This document shows, in pieces, positions 34,524-46,723 of a stretch of DNA of 64,000 nt. A program made the position numbers and the translations under genes. Each line of letters opens with the position of its first letter. The stretch's first letter is position 1. The DNA is from Archilochus colubris (taxonomy: Eukaryota > Chordata > Aves > Apodiformes > Trochilidae): positions 61,971,709 to 62,035,708 of the forward strand of contig CM041084.1 of assembly GCA_023079485.1 (NCBI GenBank). Reading direction: 5' to 3'. Below the pieces are notes generated by a model, which worked only from the letters and a program-made list of their open reading frames with translations, had not been told where the DNA came from and did not search any database.

Positions 34524-37045
34524 CAATCCATTCGCACATAAGCTCTTTAGGCTACCAGTGTTTTTTAAGCACCTGGCAAAATGGTGTCCTTGTGTTCACC
34601 CACAGCAACCATAGTAAACTTGGGCAAAATGCTAGTGATGATGGCAGAAATGTACACTGATAATGCTATAACACTGTGGAGTTGACCCCTCATCCTCTTA
34701 GCATGAACAAGAAGAAGTGATGGGGTCTTGCTTGGCTGGAAATTTTGAGTATGAGCAGGAGGGCCTGGAGGTCCCAGTGCAGCTCCAGCACCTCTCTTGC
34801 TGCTCCTCTTCTGGCATATGCAGCAAATTTAGTGCTCATGCCCAATCTTTTCCAGTTATGGCATCATGCTGCATCCTCATCCCTCACACAGAATCCTTAT
34901 TCCTTTACTTGATTTTTGAGGGCAATACTGGGGGGAAACATGCATACACCAATTAAACTAATACAGGAGTTGGCCTAAGGGCCTGGAAGTCATAGCTCAG
35001 TTCACTTGGAGGACTCATGTGATGTGGTTACTGACATTTTAAAGATAACAGTGGCTAATTATTTCACTGCTGATCCCAGCATAAGCCTTCTGTAAGACTT
35101 ATCCATTGAAATTTAGTATCTTAGGAAGCAGAGGAAGATGCTACCCCCACTGGTATTGCCTGCTACTTCTGATAGATTTTCTAGAATCATGCTTACTTCC
35201 AGTTCAAATAATTTCAAGCAATTAAGTTCCATGAGTTGTCTTTTAATGATAAGTTCTTCCAGAAGTACATTGATTTTTCTATTGTGTTCATTCCTAGGGA
35301 TCATAATCCAGACCAATTACCATTCCCCTAGGCACTGCACAACTTCCAGGAGTTATTGTCTCTGGAGATCTGTGTGATTCACACCTTTATATATTTTAAC
35401 TAATGTAAATAGCTATGCTAGAGACCATGAAAAAAAAGAGCCAGGACTGAGCAGGTTTGTCTTGCTCTTTTGCAAAGCCAGCTCCACATTTTTCTTCATC
35501 CAGCACTGCAATGCAGGAAGTAGTATTTTCCTCTGCTGAAGGAGGACCCAGGGGCTCCTAACAGGGGGTAGAAGTGTACAAGCTGCTGAAGAGCAATGCA
35601 CCAATGTAATTAGTTCACGTGTACCTGGCCCCTTGATTTAACTAATTGCTGCCCATTATACCCACTGGTCTCATTTAGCTCCCCCAGAAGAAAGCAGCCA
35701 CTGAGGCAGGTCCTCCCCTGCCTGGTGCATCCCAGCTGAGGGGCAGCATCCTGCCCTCCCATATTGCTGAGGGGCCAGGGGATCAAATGCCCTGGCACCC
35801 CTTGGTCCTCGCATCCCCTCCAAGCTGAGCTGATGCAGCCGGCATCCTTCCCCTGCTCCTTCCCCATCCCTGAGTGAGGCTGATATCTCGGGAGTTCTGC
35901 CAGAATCCAAGACACAATTATGGTCACACATGCTGGAAGCTGAGAGAAAACGTGTGGAATTTATTTAGGTTTTGGTTTTTTTTTTTTTTGCGGGGGTAGG
36001 GGGTGGGGAAGGAAGAGAGGCAGGAGAGGGGCTGAACTCTTTTTAGCAGTCAAGGCCTCTAACAAAGCAGGATTGAAAGCTACGCACCATATTTCATGTA
36101 ATTCAAGGCTGGACCACATGCATGTGTTATTAGTTCTCAAAACCATTGTGTACGGCAGTTTCTCCATCCCCAGTGAGCTTTTCTGGCTAGGAGGCCAAAG
36201 GAATAGTTGATGGTGAGCCAAAGCAGTTTAGTAATTTTTCCTAAAGGAGGGAGAAATGTGGAACAGAAAGCAAGAAACTCTTATTTGAGGGCACAACAGC
36301 CTCTGTTAATGCTTCCTAAAGTTTCTACTGTTTTCCTCTTCAAGCTCTCTCTTTTTGTAGGGAAATCCTCTCTTCTTCTCTCTCCAGTTCAGGGACTAAT
36401 TAACATTAGGACAAAGTGATCTTTCTCGCAGTGGTGCCTGGCTCTCACCTCCCAGGGGCAGCCATCCCAGGGACAGAACTGACAGCAGCAGCCGGGGATG
36501 CTCTTGCAGATTCCTAGGGTCCTTGCAAATCAGGAGAAATCCGTTACCACAGCTTTGACAGATGTCTTACACTCATCTCTGGAGCTTAGGAGGGAGGTGA
36601 GGGAGGGAGGAGAAGGAGGAGGGGAGTTGAAAGCTTTTCAAAGTTTTTCAAACAGAGGCACTTTTTTTTAAACAAGGCGAGAAATTAAGGTGGGGAAAAT
36701 ACTTGAAACCAAAACGTTTATAAATTTATAGCTTCAGTTTAACCACAGCTTTATTTCTCTGTCTGTCTCACACCATGTTTCCATTATTGTCAGGAGAATA
36801 AACCGCACGCATGCCAAATCAGGTCATTCGCAAATATAGAACGAAAGTCTGTCATTACAGATTTACCACCCTGGCTACAGCATATCCCTTCTGTCTATAA
36901 AATTCCTGATGCATTAGCGGGGCAAGCTCTCTGCATATCAGTCCTTTAACACTCTATGACCCTTCACAAACTGGAGCTACAGCCTTCCTTCACCAGGCCA
37001 GCCTATATGCTTTTTCCAAAACGATGGTAGGACGTGTGCGTGATG
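34524..37045. other. unique noncoding DNA
   Basis: Includes a GC-rich patch at about 35690-35910, a T16 run followed by G-runs (35974-36008) and purine-rich G-runs (36592-36624). A CpG-retaining block lies at about 36780-36930 (ACCGCACGC, TTCGC, AACGAAAG, AGCGGGGC). Frames of up to 105 codons show no domain. No gene is recognised. Confidence 0.5.
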
Positions 37046-37207
37046 TCACAGAATCATAGAATCACAGAATTGTCATAGTCGGAAAAGACATCTAGGATCA
37101 CTACATCCAAATGCCAACACCCTCACCACCACCCCATACAATAAATAAAATATATTTATCTTTCCCTGTATCACCATGCCCACCAGAGCATGTCCGTCAG
37201 CTCTACA
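37046..37207 (-). mobile_element. CR1 LINE 3'-end fragment (CR1-Y/C-like)
   Basis: The reversed tail of TCACAGAATCATAGAATCAC starts at 37046-37047, followed by GGAAAAGACATCTAGGATCA, as in CR1-Y-type 3' ends. GCCCACCAGAGCATGTCCGT near 37179-37198 matches the next conserved part. About 40 AT-rich bases between them look inserted or diverged. There is no coding part. Confidence 0.75.
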
Positions 37208-37340
37208 AAAAACCCAAGATTTTTCATTCAGAAATTTACAGCAGGATGAGCCCTGGGTGTACTCTGCACAAACTAAGGGTAAGCCCCAAACTTACAGTCG
37301 CCATGCTCATCCCACCTTCTTTGGAAATGATGTAAAGTTG

Positions 37341-37436
37341 CTGATGCACAGAAGGAAATACTAAGAAACTTGCCCAGAGACATTGCAGAGCTCAGGTCTC
37401 CTGACTGCCAGGTCACTGATTTAGCCTTGGCTGCCT
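37341..37436 (-). mobile_element. MIR-like SINE remnant
   Basis: The + strand shows GATGCACAGAAGGAAATACT, AAACTTGCCCAGAGACATTG, CAGAGCTCAGGTCTCCTGAC, TGCCAGGTCACTG and GGCTGCCTGG. This is the order of a reversed MIR core and tail ('...GGCACAGA...AACTTGCCCA...CAGGTCTCCTGACT...GCTGCCT'). It is among the clearest pre-avian repeats in the window. It lies 130 bp past a CR1 piece. Confidence 0.65.
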
Positions 37437-40399
37437 GGAGTGCTGTAAGTCACCCTCACAGTCGGGTGCTTCCTCACACCCATGCAGTTTCAAGATGGAC
37501 TCATGCTGTCTAAATACTCCTGCAAGCTGCTCTGCCATCATGCAGGATTTACAAAATGGCACTAAACCAGCAGCACTGGTGCCTTTTAAAAGAAACCATT
37601 ACTTAATTGCAGTAAAAAGTCTAATCTTTACTGTGGAACCCTGACAGCCCGTCAGGAACAGAGTTCATGTTGGACCAAGCAAGCTTTTCATATGGGGAAC
37701 TTAGGCAGGGAAAGACTGAAGCCCAGATTTCCAAACTTCTTACAAACAAAACCTAATTCATTTTGAAGTGTCCAAAGACACTTGATGAATGCAGGAATTT
37801 TTCATTTTCATACAGGAAATCTGAAGTAGTGCACATCTTCCAAGGTCAAGATTAATATCCTGATGTATAAATGGCATCTCCTCTCTGGTCACACACAGGG
37901 ATGCTCCAACTCCTTGACACTATGGAATATCTGTTTTCCATTTTAAAACACACAAATGTTCTTTCAAAAAATACTCCACTTTGAGAAAACAAATAAATAC
38001 TAATAAAATGAGAGAATGCATTGCTTTGTCCACAAAACAGGATGTGCATACGAATCTGCTGTAAAGATGGTGCTGTGCATCGTACTGTGCAGCTGGTCTG
38101 AAATCTGAATTTTAACTTCAAAACCTCCGTGGATTTATTTGCTGTCATGGAGAGCAATTAAGCTTTCTCCAGTGGACAAAGCATTGCTGTTAGGTTGTCA
38201 CAAATACTAGTATCCTTGGTTCAAATAGCACAGTGGATAAAGCACCTGTTTAAGGCACCACAGTGAAACCTTTGAGGATTTGTAGTTTTATTTTAGAGCT
38301 TGAAGGGATTTTTCATTTTTAAAAGGAAAAGAAGAAAGCAAGAAGCCCAGGTAAAGTGTGCATTTACTGACGACAATGAAGCTGACAATGTACAAGACTG
38401 CAGCTAAAGCTAAGCCTCTCTACAAATCACTTATAATCTAATAGGCAGACGTGCAGAATACAGAAGGGGAAGGGGGTGGGTAGAGGATTCAAGAACTAAC
38501 TCAAGTTTGTTCCATTTCCTGAGGAAATCACAGGAAAACTGACTCTTTAGAGGGGATTAAAAGGGAAGGAACAGCAGCATGGCAACTAAGGAGAGAGCCA
38601 AATACTGCACATGGAGAGAGCTCTACAGAAAAAAAGGCAGGGGGAAGGCAAATAGCCATGGTGTTGCCTGGGTAGCAATACCATGTATGGCCATGTGTGA
38701 CACAGCCTGAAGAAAGCCTTTGGGTTTCTTCCACCCCTTCCCTTCCTGCGTGCCAGGAATTAATAACTTGGTTGCTCACATGGCTGTCCAGAGGTTCCTC
38801 AAACCCTCCGACCAGCTGATTCATACTGAGTGAGAGGTTCCATGTCAGACTGTGTTTGGTAGGTCTACACACACAGGCACAGTAACCTCTATAACCATGT
38901 GCCACGAAGTAAGCTTGACTCTGGATTCAGTGCTCAGTGCTGGGGAGAGAAGGTGAGGGCAGAAAAGCTGTAGGAATGGGCCTCAGCAGGGTGCGCTGGC
39001 TTGAACACCCTGGTGTGTGCCAGAGGAGAAGGGAACCTGAAATATGAATGCTTTGTAGAAATTAAATGAACAAACCTCCTTAGATACAAAAGGTCATGTA
39101 ATTAACCCACCACAGCTGAAGAACTCAAAGGCGGCCCTGCATTCCAGCAGGGAAAAATACAAAGATAAAGGGAAGAGTGAAGGACAGAGCCCTTAACTGC
39201 ATCTTTGCAAGCCTTAATTTTGTACTTCCATGCCAAAGCCACGGTTACATGAAAGGCTTAAAAAAGCCACTGGATTTTAGATTGCTTATCAGTATTTCTG
39301 ATTAAACAATAAAGTACAGTAAACAATACTAATAAGCTGTTTAAGCCAGCTGCAGTGCTGTTAGACTGATGAACATACACAGACAGGCCACTAAACCAAC
39401 CAGAGAAGCTCTTCCACCAAGATAAATGGGTGCTGCCTAGAGCTGATGACAGATGGTTTCAGAGCAGGTCAGGCATGTGGTATCTTTGTAGCATCTTGTA
39501 TCATATGGAAAGCAAATTCGTTTTCACTCAGTTTGCTCCAGATGAAGAAAAAAAATCAGTTTTGAATATATCACTACTTCATCCTCTGACCCCCAGAGGT
39601 GACAAAAAATTAGCATCATTTCCTTCTAATTCACAGTGACAACCTTCCTCGGATATATGGGAATGGGTGATGAAAATCTAGTCTCTTGGCTTATTGGGCA
39701 CAGACATTTTAGCTAACTTACAAATACTTCTGCTTACCAACAACCCTCTCTCAATCTATAGTACAGTCTCCCACTTTTTGTCATGTTCTTCAGTAATGTC
39801 ATTATGAGGCTTCTCTTCCCAAGGCTATGCAAATAGCTTTGGTGCTAGTGACGGACAGAGAGGGGATAATGGTGGAGAAGACTTCTGCATATTATGGGCA
39901 GAGCGACCAGGCAAGTTTGCCTTAACACTGTCTCTGAAAGGAGTTTCTAGCTGTGGGTGTCTTTGCAGCACCCTGAGGGTGCCCAGTAAAGTGAAATTCT
40001 GTGTTGGGGAGCAGTAAGGTCTGTGTTTGTTAGGGATGGAAAAGAAGATCTCTAAATCATTTCAGATGCTAATGGCGTTCAGCCAGTATTAGCCCAGGCC
40101 ACTGATGAACTCCTGACCTGGAGGGGAAAGACTCTGCTGCCCATTTTTTTCAATCCTCTGAGCTGCTCAATCCCATGATAATGTCATTTCTGAAACAGCG
40201 CCAATGGAGCATAAAAGCAGCAGGCAGGAGAGGAGGCATCAAATGCTAATAGCCACTCCTTAACAGAAGAGCCTAATCCCTGGCTTTGAAAAGCACTCAC
40301 CCCCCACATGCTAAAAAGAGGTATGCCAGAGAGTTCTGCCCCATGTGTGCCAGAGGATGTCGGGCAGCAGATGCACATGTACCTGTGAATATACTTTTT
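37437..40399. other. unique noncoding DNA
   Basis: No gene or mobile element recognised. Frames of up to 125 codons (38528-38905 minus) have no domain. Confidence 0.55.
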
Positions 40400-40700
40400 C
40401 CAAGTACATGAGGAAGCCTTGTGTTCCCAGGCTTTCCGAGGCACAATTAAACCAGACCTTATTTCAAGGGCACTGCCGAGTGAGTGTCTTGTTTGAACTC
40501 GACTCAATCAGGAATTGAAAACATGGAAAAGAAAATAAGAGCAAGCAACCGGATGAGGCTCTGCAAGAGAATTCAAATCTGACAGATTTATGGAAACCTT
40601 GTTTCCATATGGATCAGTACTGCTGCCTCCGGAGCTCCAGCGGCAGCAATCAATGAAAACAATGCTAGCCCCGGCGGATGTCTGCACACTTAAAAAAAAA
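40400..40700. other. CpG-retaining block with a palindrome, possible regulatory DNA
   Basis: The block has several CpGs (GCCGAG, ACTCGACTC, AACCGGATG, TCCGGAG, CAGCGGC, CCCCGGCGG) and a 21-nt perfect inverted repeat at 40589-40609 (TATGGAAAC, CTT, GTTTCCATA). It shows no repeat identity and no usable frame. A regulatory role is inference. Confidence 0.3.
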
Positions 40701-41932
40701 AACAATAAAACAAAACAAACCCCATGTATATGGTTTTTTTTTTTTACATAGAAGCTAAGTAAATAGAAGTGCAAAACTGGGGTGGCTTCCTTGTTCATTT
40801 ACCACAGCAGGCATCCCACCCCGGGGGAGACGGGCCTCTGCTCTGATGTACAGCTGTGCTGGTGGGAGAAATCAAAAGAGCGAGCTGATTTACTGAGTTA
40901 TGAAACGGTGACATACTCTGCATGAAAATGAAAGGAAATGTATCTGGGCAGGCAGCAAGAAGCGAGAGCAGGGAGATGGGGGGGTGAGTGGGAAAAGGCA
41001 ACGTCATCAGATCTACGGTCTACAAAGTTGAATGGATTTACACAGTGGGCGAGGAGAAGTTTTGTCCCACTGCTGTATAAAAATCAAAGGGGCTGTAACC
41101 CTATTACACTTAAACACATGGAAGTGAATAGAGTCATGAAACACCACTATAGTCTCCTTAAATCCCTCTGTCTGTCTGTGTGTCAGAGCATATGCACACA
41201 TGTATATCTGAAAATTATTGATCTTCAGCAAAGAGCAGTGATGAGGCTAAATTTGAGTGTGGAACAAATTCTGATCACATCAGTGTTGTAATATTGAAAA
41301 TAAAGCAGAAAAGGGTCATGGTGCTCCTCTCTGTCATCCACGCCTGGGGGGACAAATAGCAGCCAAAAATGGGCATGGCCTCTGCTCTTCATTCATTTGC
41401 CCTTTTCTGAATCTAGCATATGCAAGCCTCAAAGATGAAGGAAATTTCATTTCTACTGGCTGGACTGCTGAGTAAGATGGAAAAATCTGGAACTGAAGCA
41501 CAAGATAAAACAAAAAAAGGGTGGAATGGTTTGATTTCCAAGCACTGTAAGAAACAAAGTTTTAGGAAAATGCTTCATCCTTACAGGGAAAAACACTTCC
41601 TCCTCTATCTACATCTCTAATAGTGCCCCTGTTCCCCACCCTTGGCATCTGGCCACATCTTATCCTGCATAAAAGGAGGTGCTGCCTCTTCCAATAACAT
41701 TTCCTCATCTTGATTAATGCAACAGTGCATACACAGCCTTCCGCAGAGGTTTTCCACAGAGGCAGTGAGATAAGCTCAGAGATAACTAGTACATCACTTG
41801 CTCCTTATAAATTGAAAGGTGGATGACCACAGCTGGCTTAGAAAGGCAGAGAAATCCATCAGTAAACAAAGCACAAGGAATGATATACATAAGACAAAAC
41901 TTTTGTTAAGTAAGAAGGCACCCAAACATTCT
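40701..41932. other. unique noncoding DNA
   Basis: Includes an A-rich to T-rich foldable stretch at 40691-40746 and the G4 motif at 40971-40992. No gene is recognised. Confidence 0.55.
40971..40992 (+). other. potential G-quadruplex (+ strand)
   Basis: GGG-AGAT-GGG-G-GGG-TGAGT-GGG satisfies the usual four-run pattern with loops of 4, 1 and 5. Confidence 0.6.
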
Positions 41933-42161
41933 TCTCCTTTCCCTTTCCTTTTTCCTTTCCTTTCCTTTTTCCTTTCCATTTTCCTTTTCTTTCCCCTTTC
42001 CTTTCCTTTCCTTTCCTTTCCTTTCCTTTCCTTTCCTTTCCTTTCCTTTCCTTTCCTTTCCTTTCCTTTCCTTTCCTTTCCTTTCCTTTCCTTTCCTTTC
42101 CTTTCCTATTTCTCCTCCTTTCCCCTCCTTTCCTTTCCTTTTTCCTTTCCTTTTTTCTTAT
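41933..42161. repeat. (CTTTC)n / (GAAAG)n satellite
   Basis: About 230 bp is almost purely pyrimidine on the + strand. An uninterrupted (CTTTC) core of about 22 units (41996-42106) lies between degenerate CCTTT-type flanks. The strand asymmetry is near total, so the tract can form triplex (H-DNA) in principle. It generates long empty frames on both strands (41819-42163 plus, 41859-42194 minus) that are not genes. Confidence 0.97.
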
Positions 42162-45100
42162 AATGCCTTCAAACTTTAACAAAATGTAAGCCAAACCAAA
42201 TGAACCAAAAAAATTGATATCAATATCTCTGTCCAGGTTAAAAGCTGTAATTCACCCCTTGCCCAGTACTGGCAAACAAATTTCAGTGGCAGCTGAAGTG
42301 GAGGTAAAGCTGAGTGGGACACAATGAACACAACACCTTCCTTTAAGGTGCTGGGTTCTAATAACAAGGTCAATGTTTAGAGATGGAGATACAGCAGCCA
42401 AGCTGGCATCTGCTGATTTCTGTTGGATAAGCCTTTGATATGACATTTTACACAGCCTGGGACAGAAGGTAACAGAGATCCAACAGAAAACAGGGTTAGC
42501 TTGGGACTTCTGAGAGCTAGGGTGAACATCCTGAGGCCTGGGACAACTACCTCAAGTTCCCTTTTGCCATGAGAAAACAGGGAATAGTTGCAGTTCTCTT
42601 CCTCAAATGCATGTTGTGATGATGATATAGCATTAATTGGGATATAGTTATTGTTATAGTTATAGTTATTGATATGGAGGCCATACAATAGGCAGGCATA
42701 AGAGATAGGCAGGCACCTAAATATACCTCTCTAGTTTATATAAATGGATCCCTGAGGGCAATGAACATGAATAACTTATGAACTGTCAATGCATCTGCTC
42801 CACGAAGAGAAAATATCATGAGTTTGCTTCACCATAACCTTTGAAGTTGATATTCTTGTGCACACAGGTGGCCTACCTCCTAATGGGGAAATTAGCTTGT
42901 AGGTGCACATATGACAGTGTAAAAAGTTAAAGGGGGGGAGAGTAAAATAGGAATACTCACCTGTATTCCAAGGGAGAGAGGAAGCTTAGATTATCATGTT
43001 TGTACTGCCTTATTTCATGCTGCAAGGTGCTGCTTTAGGACTGTTTGTCCTGAAAGTGAATCCAGGTAAATGTATAGCAGCAACACATGCATATAAACCC
43101 AGACACAAGCACAAAACTAGAAAAATAGGAGAAATATAATCCATATTTTTGAAACGTCCTCCTTCCTCTTCTCCACAATTGTATTTCCATATGGTTTTGC
43201 ATCCATCTAGGTCAAACATTTGCAAATGGGGTAGGCCCTAAGGCTCCAAGATAACCCAAGTGGAACAAAAACATATGAATGCACATGCAAATGCTATGGT
43301 AAGAAGCATATGGTTTACATACTGCTGAGATCATATATTGATATGAACTAACACAAACCTCTGCTTTTCATCATAGACTTAACTCCCTACACATAGGTAA
43401 TCTATAAAAATATGGCATAATTTGGATCTGTATGAAACACATGTAATTTTCACATGGCAAATATTCAGAGAGGGTCAAGTTTAAAGAGAGAGCATACATG
43501 GAATCACTTCTCCCTGAGGTCTGGGAATGGAAAAGATTGGGGCAAATTACCAAGAAGGGAGTTGCAACCCAATACTAAGGGAAGGAGGAAATACAGCTTC
43601 ATGAAAGCAGCATCGTTTCCTCATACCAGACTGAACCCTGCCTGCCACACCGTATGCATGCAGTTTAGTGCAGTCACTGGGGCTTCCTAGAGAGCAGGTC
43701 TTGGCTGATAGACTTTTGCTGCAAGAAAGATTTTTATTTCTCTTCATGCTGGGGAATATCCGTGGAGTAACTTGAGTTTATCTCAAACAGAATTTAGATG
43801 CCAGATCCAAACAACTGCAGCCTCTCTCAGGTATCTGGATTTATCTAGCTTTAAATCTTTCACAGTGGTCTGTGCTATAATCAGAGTACTATAATGAAAC
43901 AGAATTATTCAAAGAGGTTTGTATGGATTCCTATACCACTGGAAAATATGTTTTTATAAAACCAAAATGTTTCACAAAGTCAGGTATTTTTTTAAAAACT
44001 TACAATTAGGATTAAAAACGAGAAAATAGGTGATAGTCTCCAAGGAAGCCACTTAGACAGCTTTAAAGTAAGTGCTGTCTTCAGATATCCTAGATTTTCT
44101 TTCTGAAGGACCTTATATTTCTGGGATTATCTTGCTCTGAAAAATACTAAGTCTCAAAATCCTTAGTGAAAGAGCATATGCATGTTTTAGCCCCTTTTAA
44201 AAGAGAAAAAATACTGCAAAGAATGAACTTGTGCCTACTTATATAATACACGAAACTCTTAGAACTCAGAAAAAGATAAATAAATGTGGCACTGCTGGAA
44301 CTGAAAGATCTTCTATTGCTTTGAAGCTAGTAAGATATTATACACATACCGTTTTTAGCTGAGGTTGTTACATAAAACCATATTAAAACATTACTTCAAA
44401 TACTTATTTTTCATTTAGGAGAGATGTACATAGTCCTCCTGAAGCAGAATGTGGAAAAATAGTTTTCCCAAATATCATATTCAAACGATTCCAGTCGCTT
44501 TTTGCCATCAGCAAACAGTAAACCAGTCCAGTTTACCAACAGATATATAGTGAGTGACAGCATTTTAGACTGTTTTCAAAATCCTTTAAAAAATACACAT
44601 AGAACTTTGATCCTAAGCTGTAAAGTTTCCCTACTATATCCTGATTAGCTCTTCAAAAATAATATTTTACTGAACAGACAGGCAGGGACAGATACTCAAC
44701 TAGTGTAAAGCATTACTCTTTTCATGATCTCCAATAATTTTCCTTTTTTTGGCACCTCAAAATGCAGGAAGAGAAGGAAAAAGGCCCATTTATTGGTAAT
44801 TTAAGCCCATGGACAGTAGGGGTTGGTTTTCTTTTTTACCATTTGCAGAGTCTTTCAAAGCAGTCCACAGTCTCAGAGACCACAGGCTGAAAACTCCATT
44901 TCAATAAAGCTGCACCAATTTACAGCAGGTTAAAACCCAGGTTTTAAAGCTGGCCTATGGCAACTAAATTAAATAGCTGAACAGGAAGCACTGCAGGAGG
45001 ATTGCACAGCTGGTGCACGGTGGGCTTTGCCCAGATGAGGTTTGTGTTGGAAGAGTGGGACGCTGTTCCACCCCTCTTTTTGCCTGGGGCAATAAAAAGT

Positions 45101-46663
45101 TCCTGCAGAACCGAAGCTTTAATTTAAAACAAATTTTAGGTGTAGTCATTTCTGGCTCACACTAATGCCTACCAGCTCCAACAGAGCTGGAATGAGTGGC
45201 CCAATAGAGGTAATAGTTCTAAGTTACTGCACTTGATGCCACGAAGACAGCTTTTGAAGGCCAAGCATGCCACAGTGCTGAGGCTGCATGAAAGCAGCTA
45301 AACTGACGCTGATGCTCAGAGCAAAGCAGAAGACCCTAAGACCCACTGACTCTAAGCTGCAGAAAAAGCAGCAGCCATAGTCAGGGCCATAGGTATGAGA
45401 TCCACCCTTTCCTCTCCCCTCTGTTTTTCCATGCTAAGCCCTCACCAGCTGTGGTCTAGTGCACCACATCACCCACAGCTTTTTCTTTTTACCAGTTTCA
45501 GTGGTTCGCCTCTGGTCCTGCCTAAATCTCATGGCCAGGTCTAATTTCACATCACTGGTCTCTGTTTTTGCCCTGTCTTTCATAGTGGCAGTGGGGACAG
45601 TGAGGCTGACCTTGGGGGTTGCCTTTCCAAGTCCTTGTCCTCACCTTTGTCTTTCCTCACTTTTGCCCCCTCTGGCTCCAGCCTTGGAACGTGGGTCCTA
45701 TAGTTTGAGGCAAAAAACCTCACATTTGCTCACACTCAGCTGCTTTTGGAGGGTGCGTGAACAGTCTCCAAGAGGACCTGAAGTGTTTGAGGGGAAACTT
45801 GAAACAAGAAGAAGCTATGGCAGGAAAAAAATGACCAGAGGAGAGGAGAAAAAAAAAGTGAAGCACCTTTGGTGAAAGGAGATCTGCCTGCAAGAAAGGT
45901 ATGGAAAAATCCATTGTTAGGAGGAGGTAGAGCAGTAGCTGCCACAGTAGCACTGATATCTGCCCTCCCTATCCCCAGGGGGGAGTTTTGATAGAGGAGA
46001 CACCTGGCTACCAAGGAGGCAGAGAGGTGGGAAGGGTGACCTTATCAGGGTGGAAAGGGGTCTGTGGATGAAGAGCAGCGGCACTAGTTAATGGGAAATG
46101 ATGTCTGGGGAGGGAATGGCATGAGGGAGTGGGTTGTGTTTGTCCCAGAGCAAACAGCAGGTAAGAGAGGGAGAAGCAGAATGCAGCATGTGCCAAAGAG
46201 TGTGATGGAGGCTGAGCTGTCCTGACAGAGCTGTGTTCATGGGTGAGACCTCCCCTGCTTGGCCCCCTAAAAGACTTCCAGCCTTTTTAGCACTGTGCAG
46301 TGTGGAAGGATTTCCTAGTAATAGCACAAATTCAGGAGACAAATGCCTCACCATTATTCTAGCATTTTTCACACCCAAGAGGATCTTTAGCTGTGGACTG
46401 GCAATGGCACAGATTCTAGCTTTTTGATTAATCTTTTATACCATCTGCTCTCTTTCCACCTATCCATCATCTTGCTGCCCGAGCGATGATTACTTCAGAG
46501 TGCAAATCACCCAACATCATTCTGGCTGATAAATTATATATGAAGGACAGGACATGGTAAGACTGAACCCAGAGACATCAGCTTAACTCTGGGGCTAAGC
46601 ATGGGCACTCAGATACCCTAAAGCTCGGCACACTCAAAAATAGGAAGATTAGATTAGGTGGAC
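42162..46663. other. unique noncoding DNA
   Basis: Contains a short (TTATAG)-type run (42641-42677). Frames of up to 138 codons (45459-45875 plus) lack domains. No gene or recognised mobile element. Confidence 0.55.
42641..42677. repeat. TATAGTT-type short tandem repeat
   Basis: GATATAGTTATTGTTATAG followed by further TATAGTTAT units. Degenerate. Confidence 0.6.
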
Positions 46664-46723
46664 AGGCTCCAGTGGAGTTAGTCCAGGTTTACACAGGTGT
46701 AAGTGAGATCAGAATTGGCCTTC
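46664..46723. repeat. amniote fold-back repeat remnant
   Basis: CTCCAGTGGAGTTAGTCCAG, GTTTACACAGGTGTAAGTGA and GATCAGAATTGGCC fit an old palindromic repeat I recall from reptile genomes ('...AATGGAGTTACTCC...TTTACACCAGTGTAA...GAGATCAGAATCTGGCCC'). The similarity is good over about 60 bases. The family name is not certain. Confidence 0.55.

Noticed and set aside
35974..36031. T16 run followed by GGGGG, GGGGG and GGGG runs as a G-quadruplex
   Set aside because: Only three close G runs; the fourth is about 19 bases away, outside the usual loop limit.
41819..42194. Long frames across the CTTTC satellite encoding Phe/Leu/Pro/Ser or Lys/Gly/Glu/Arg repeats
   Set aside because: A five-base repeat without stop codons is open in all frames. 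This is a property of the repeat, not a gene.
45459..45875. 138-codon plus-strand frame with a hydrophobic start
   Set aside because: The hydrophobic stretch resembles a signal or membrane segment, but the rest is low-complexity and nothing matches a known family. An overlapping minus-strand frame is equally open.
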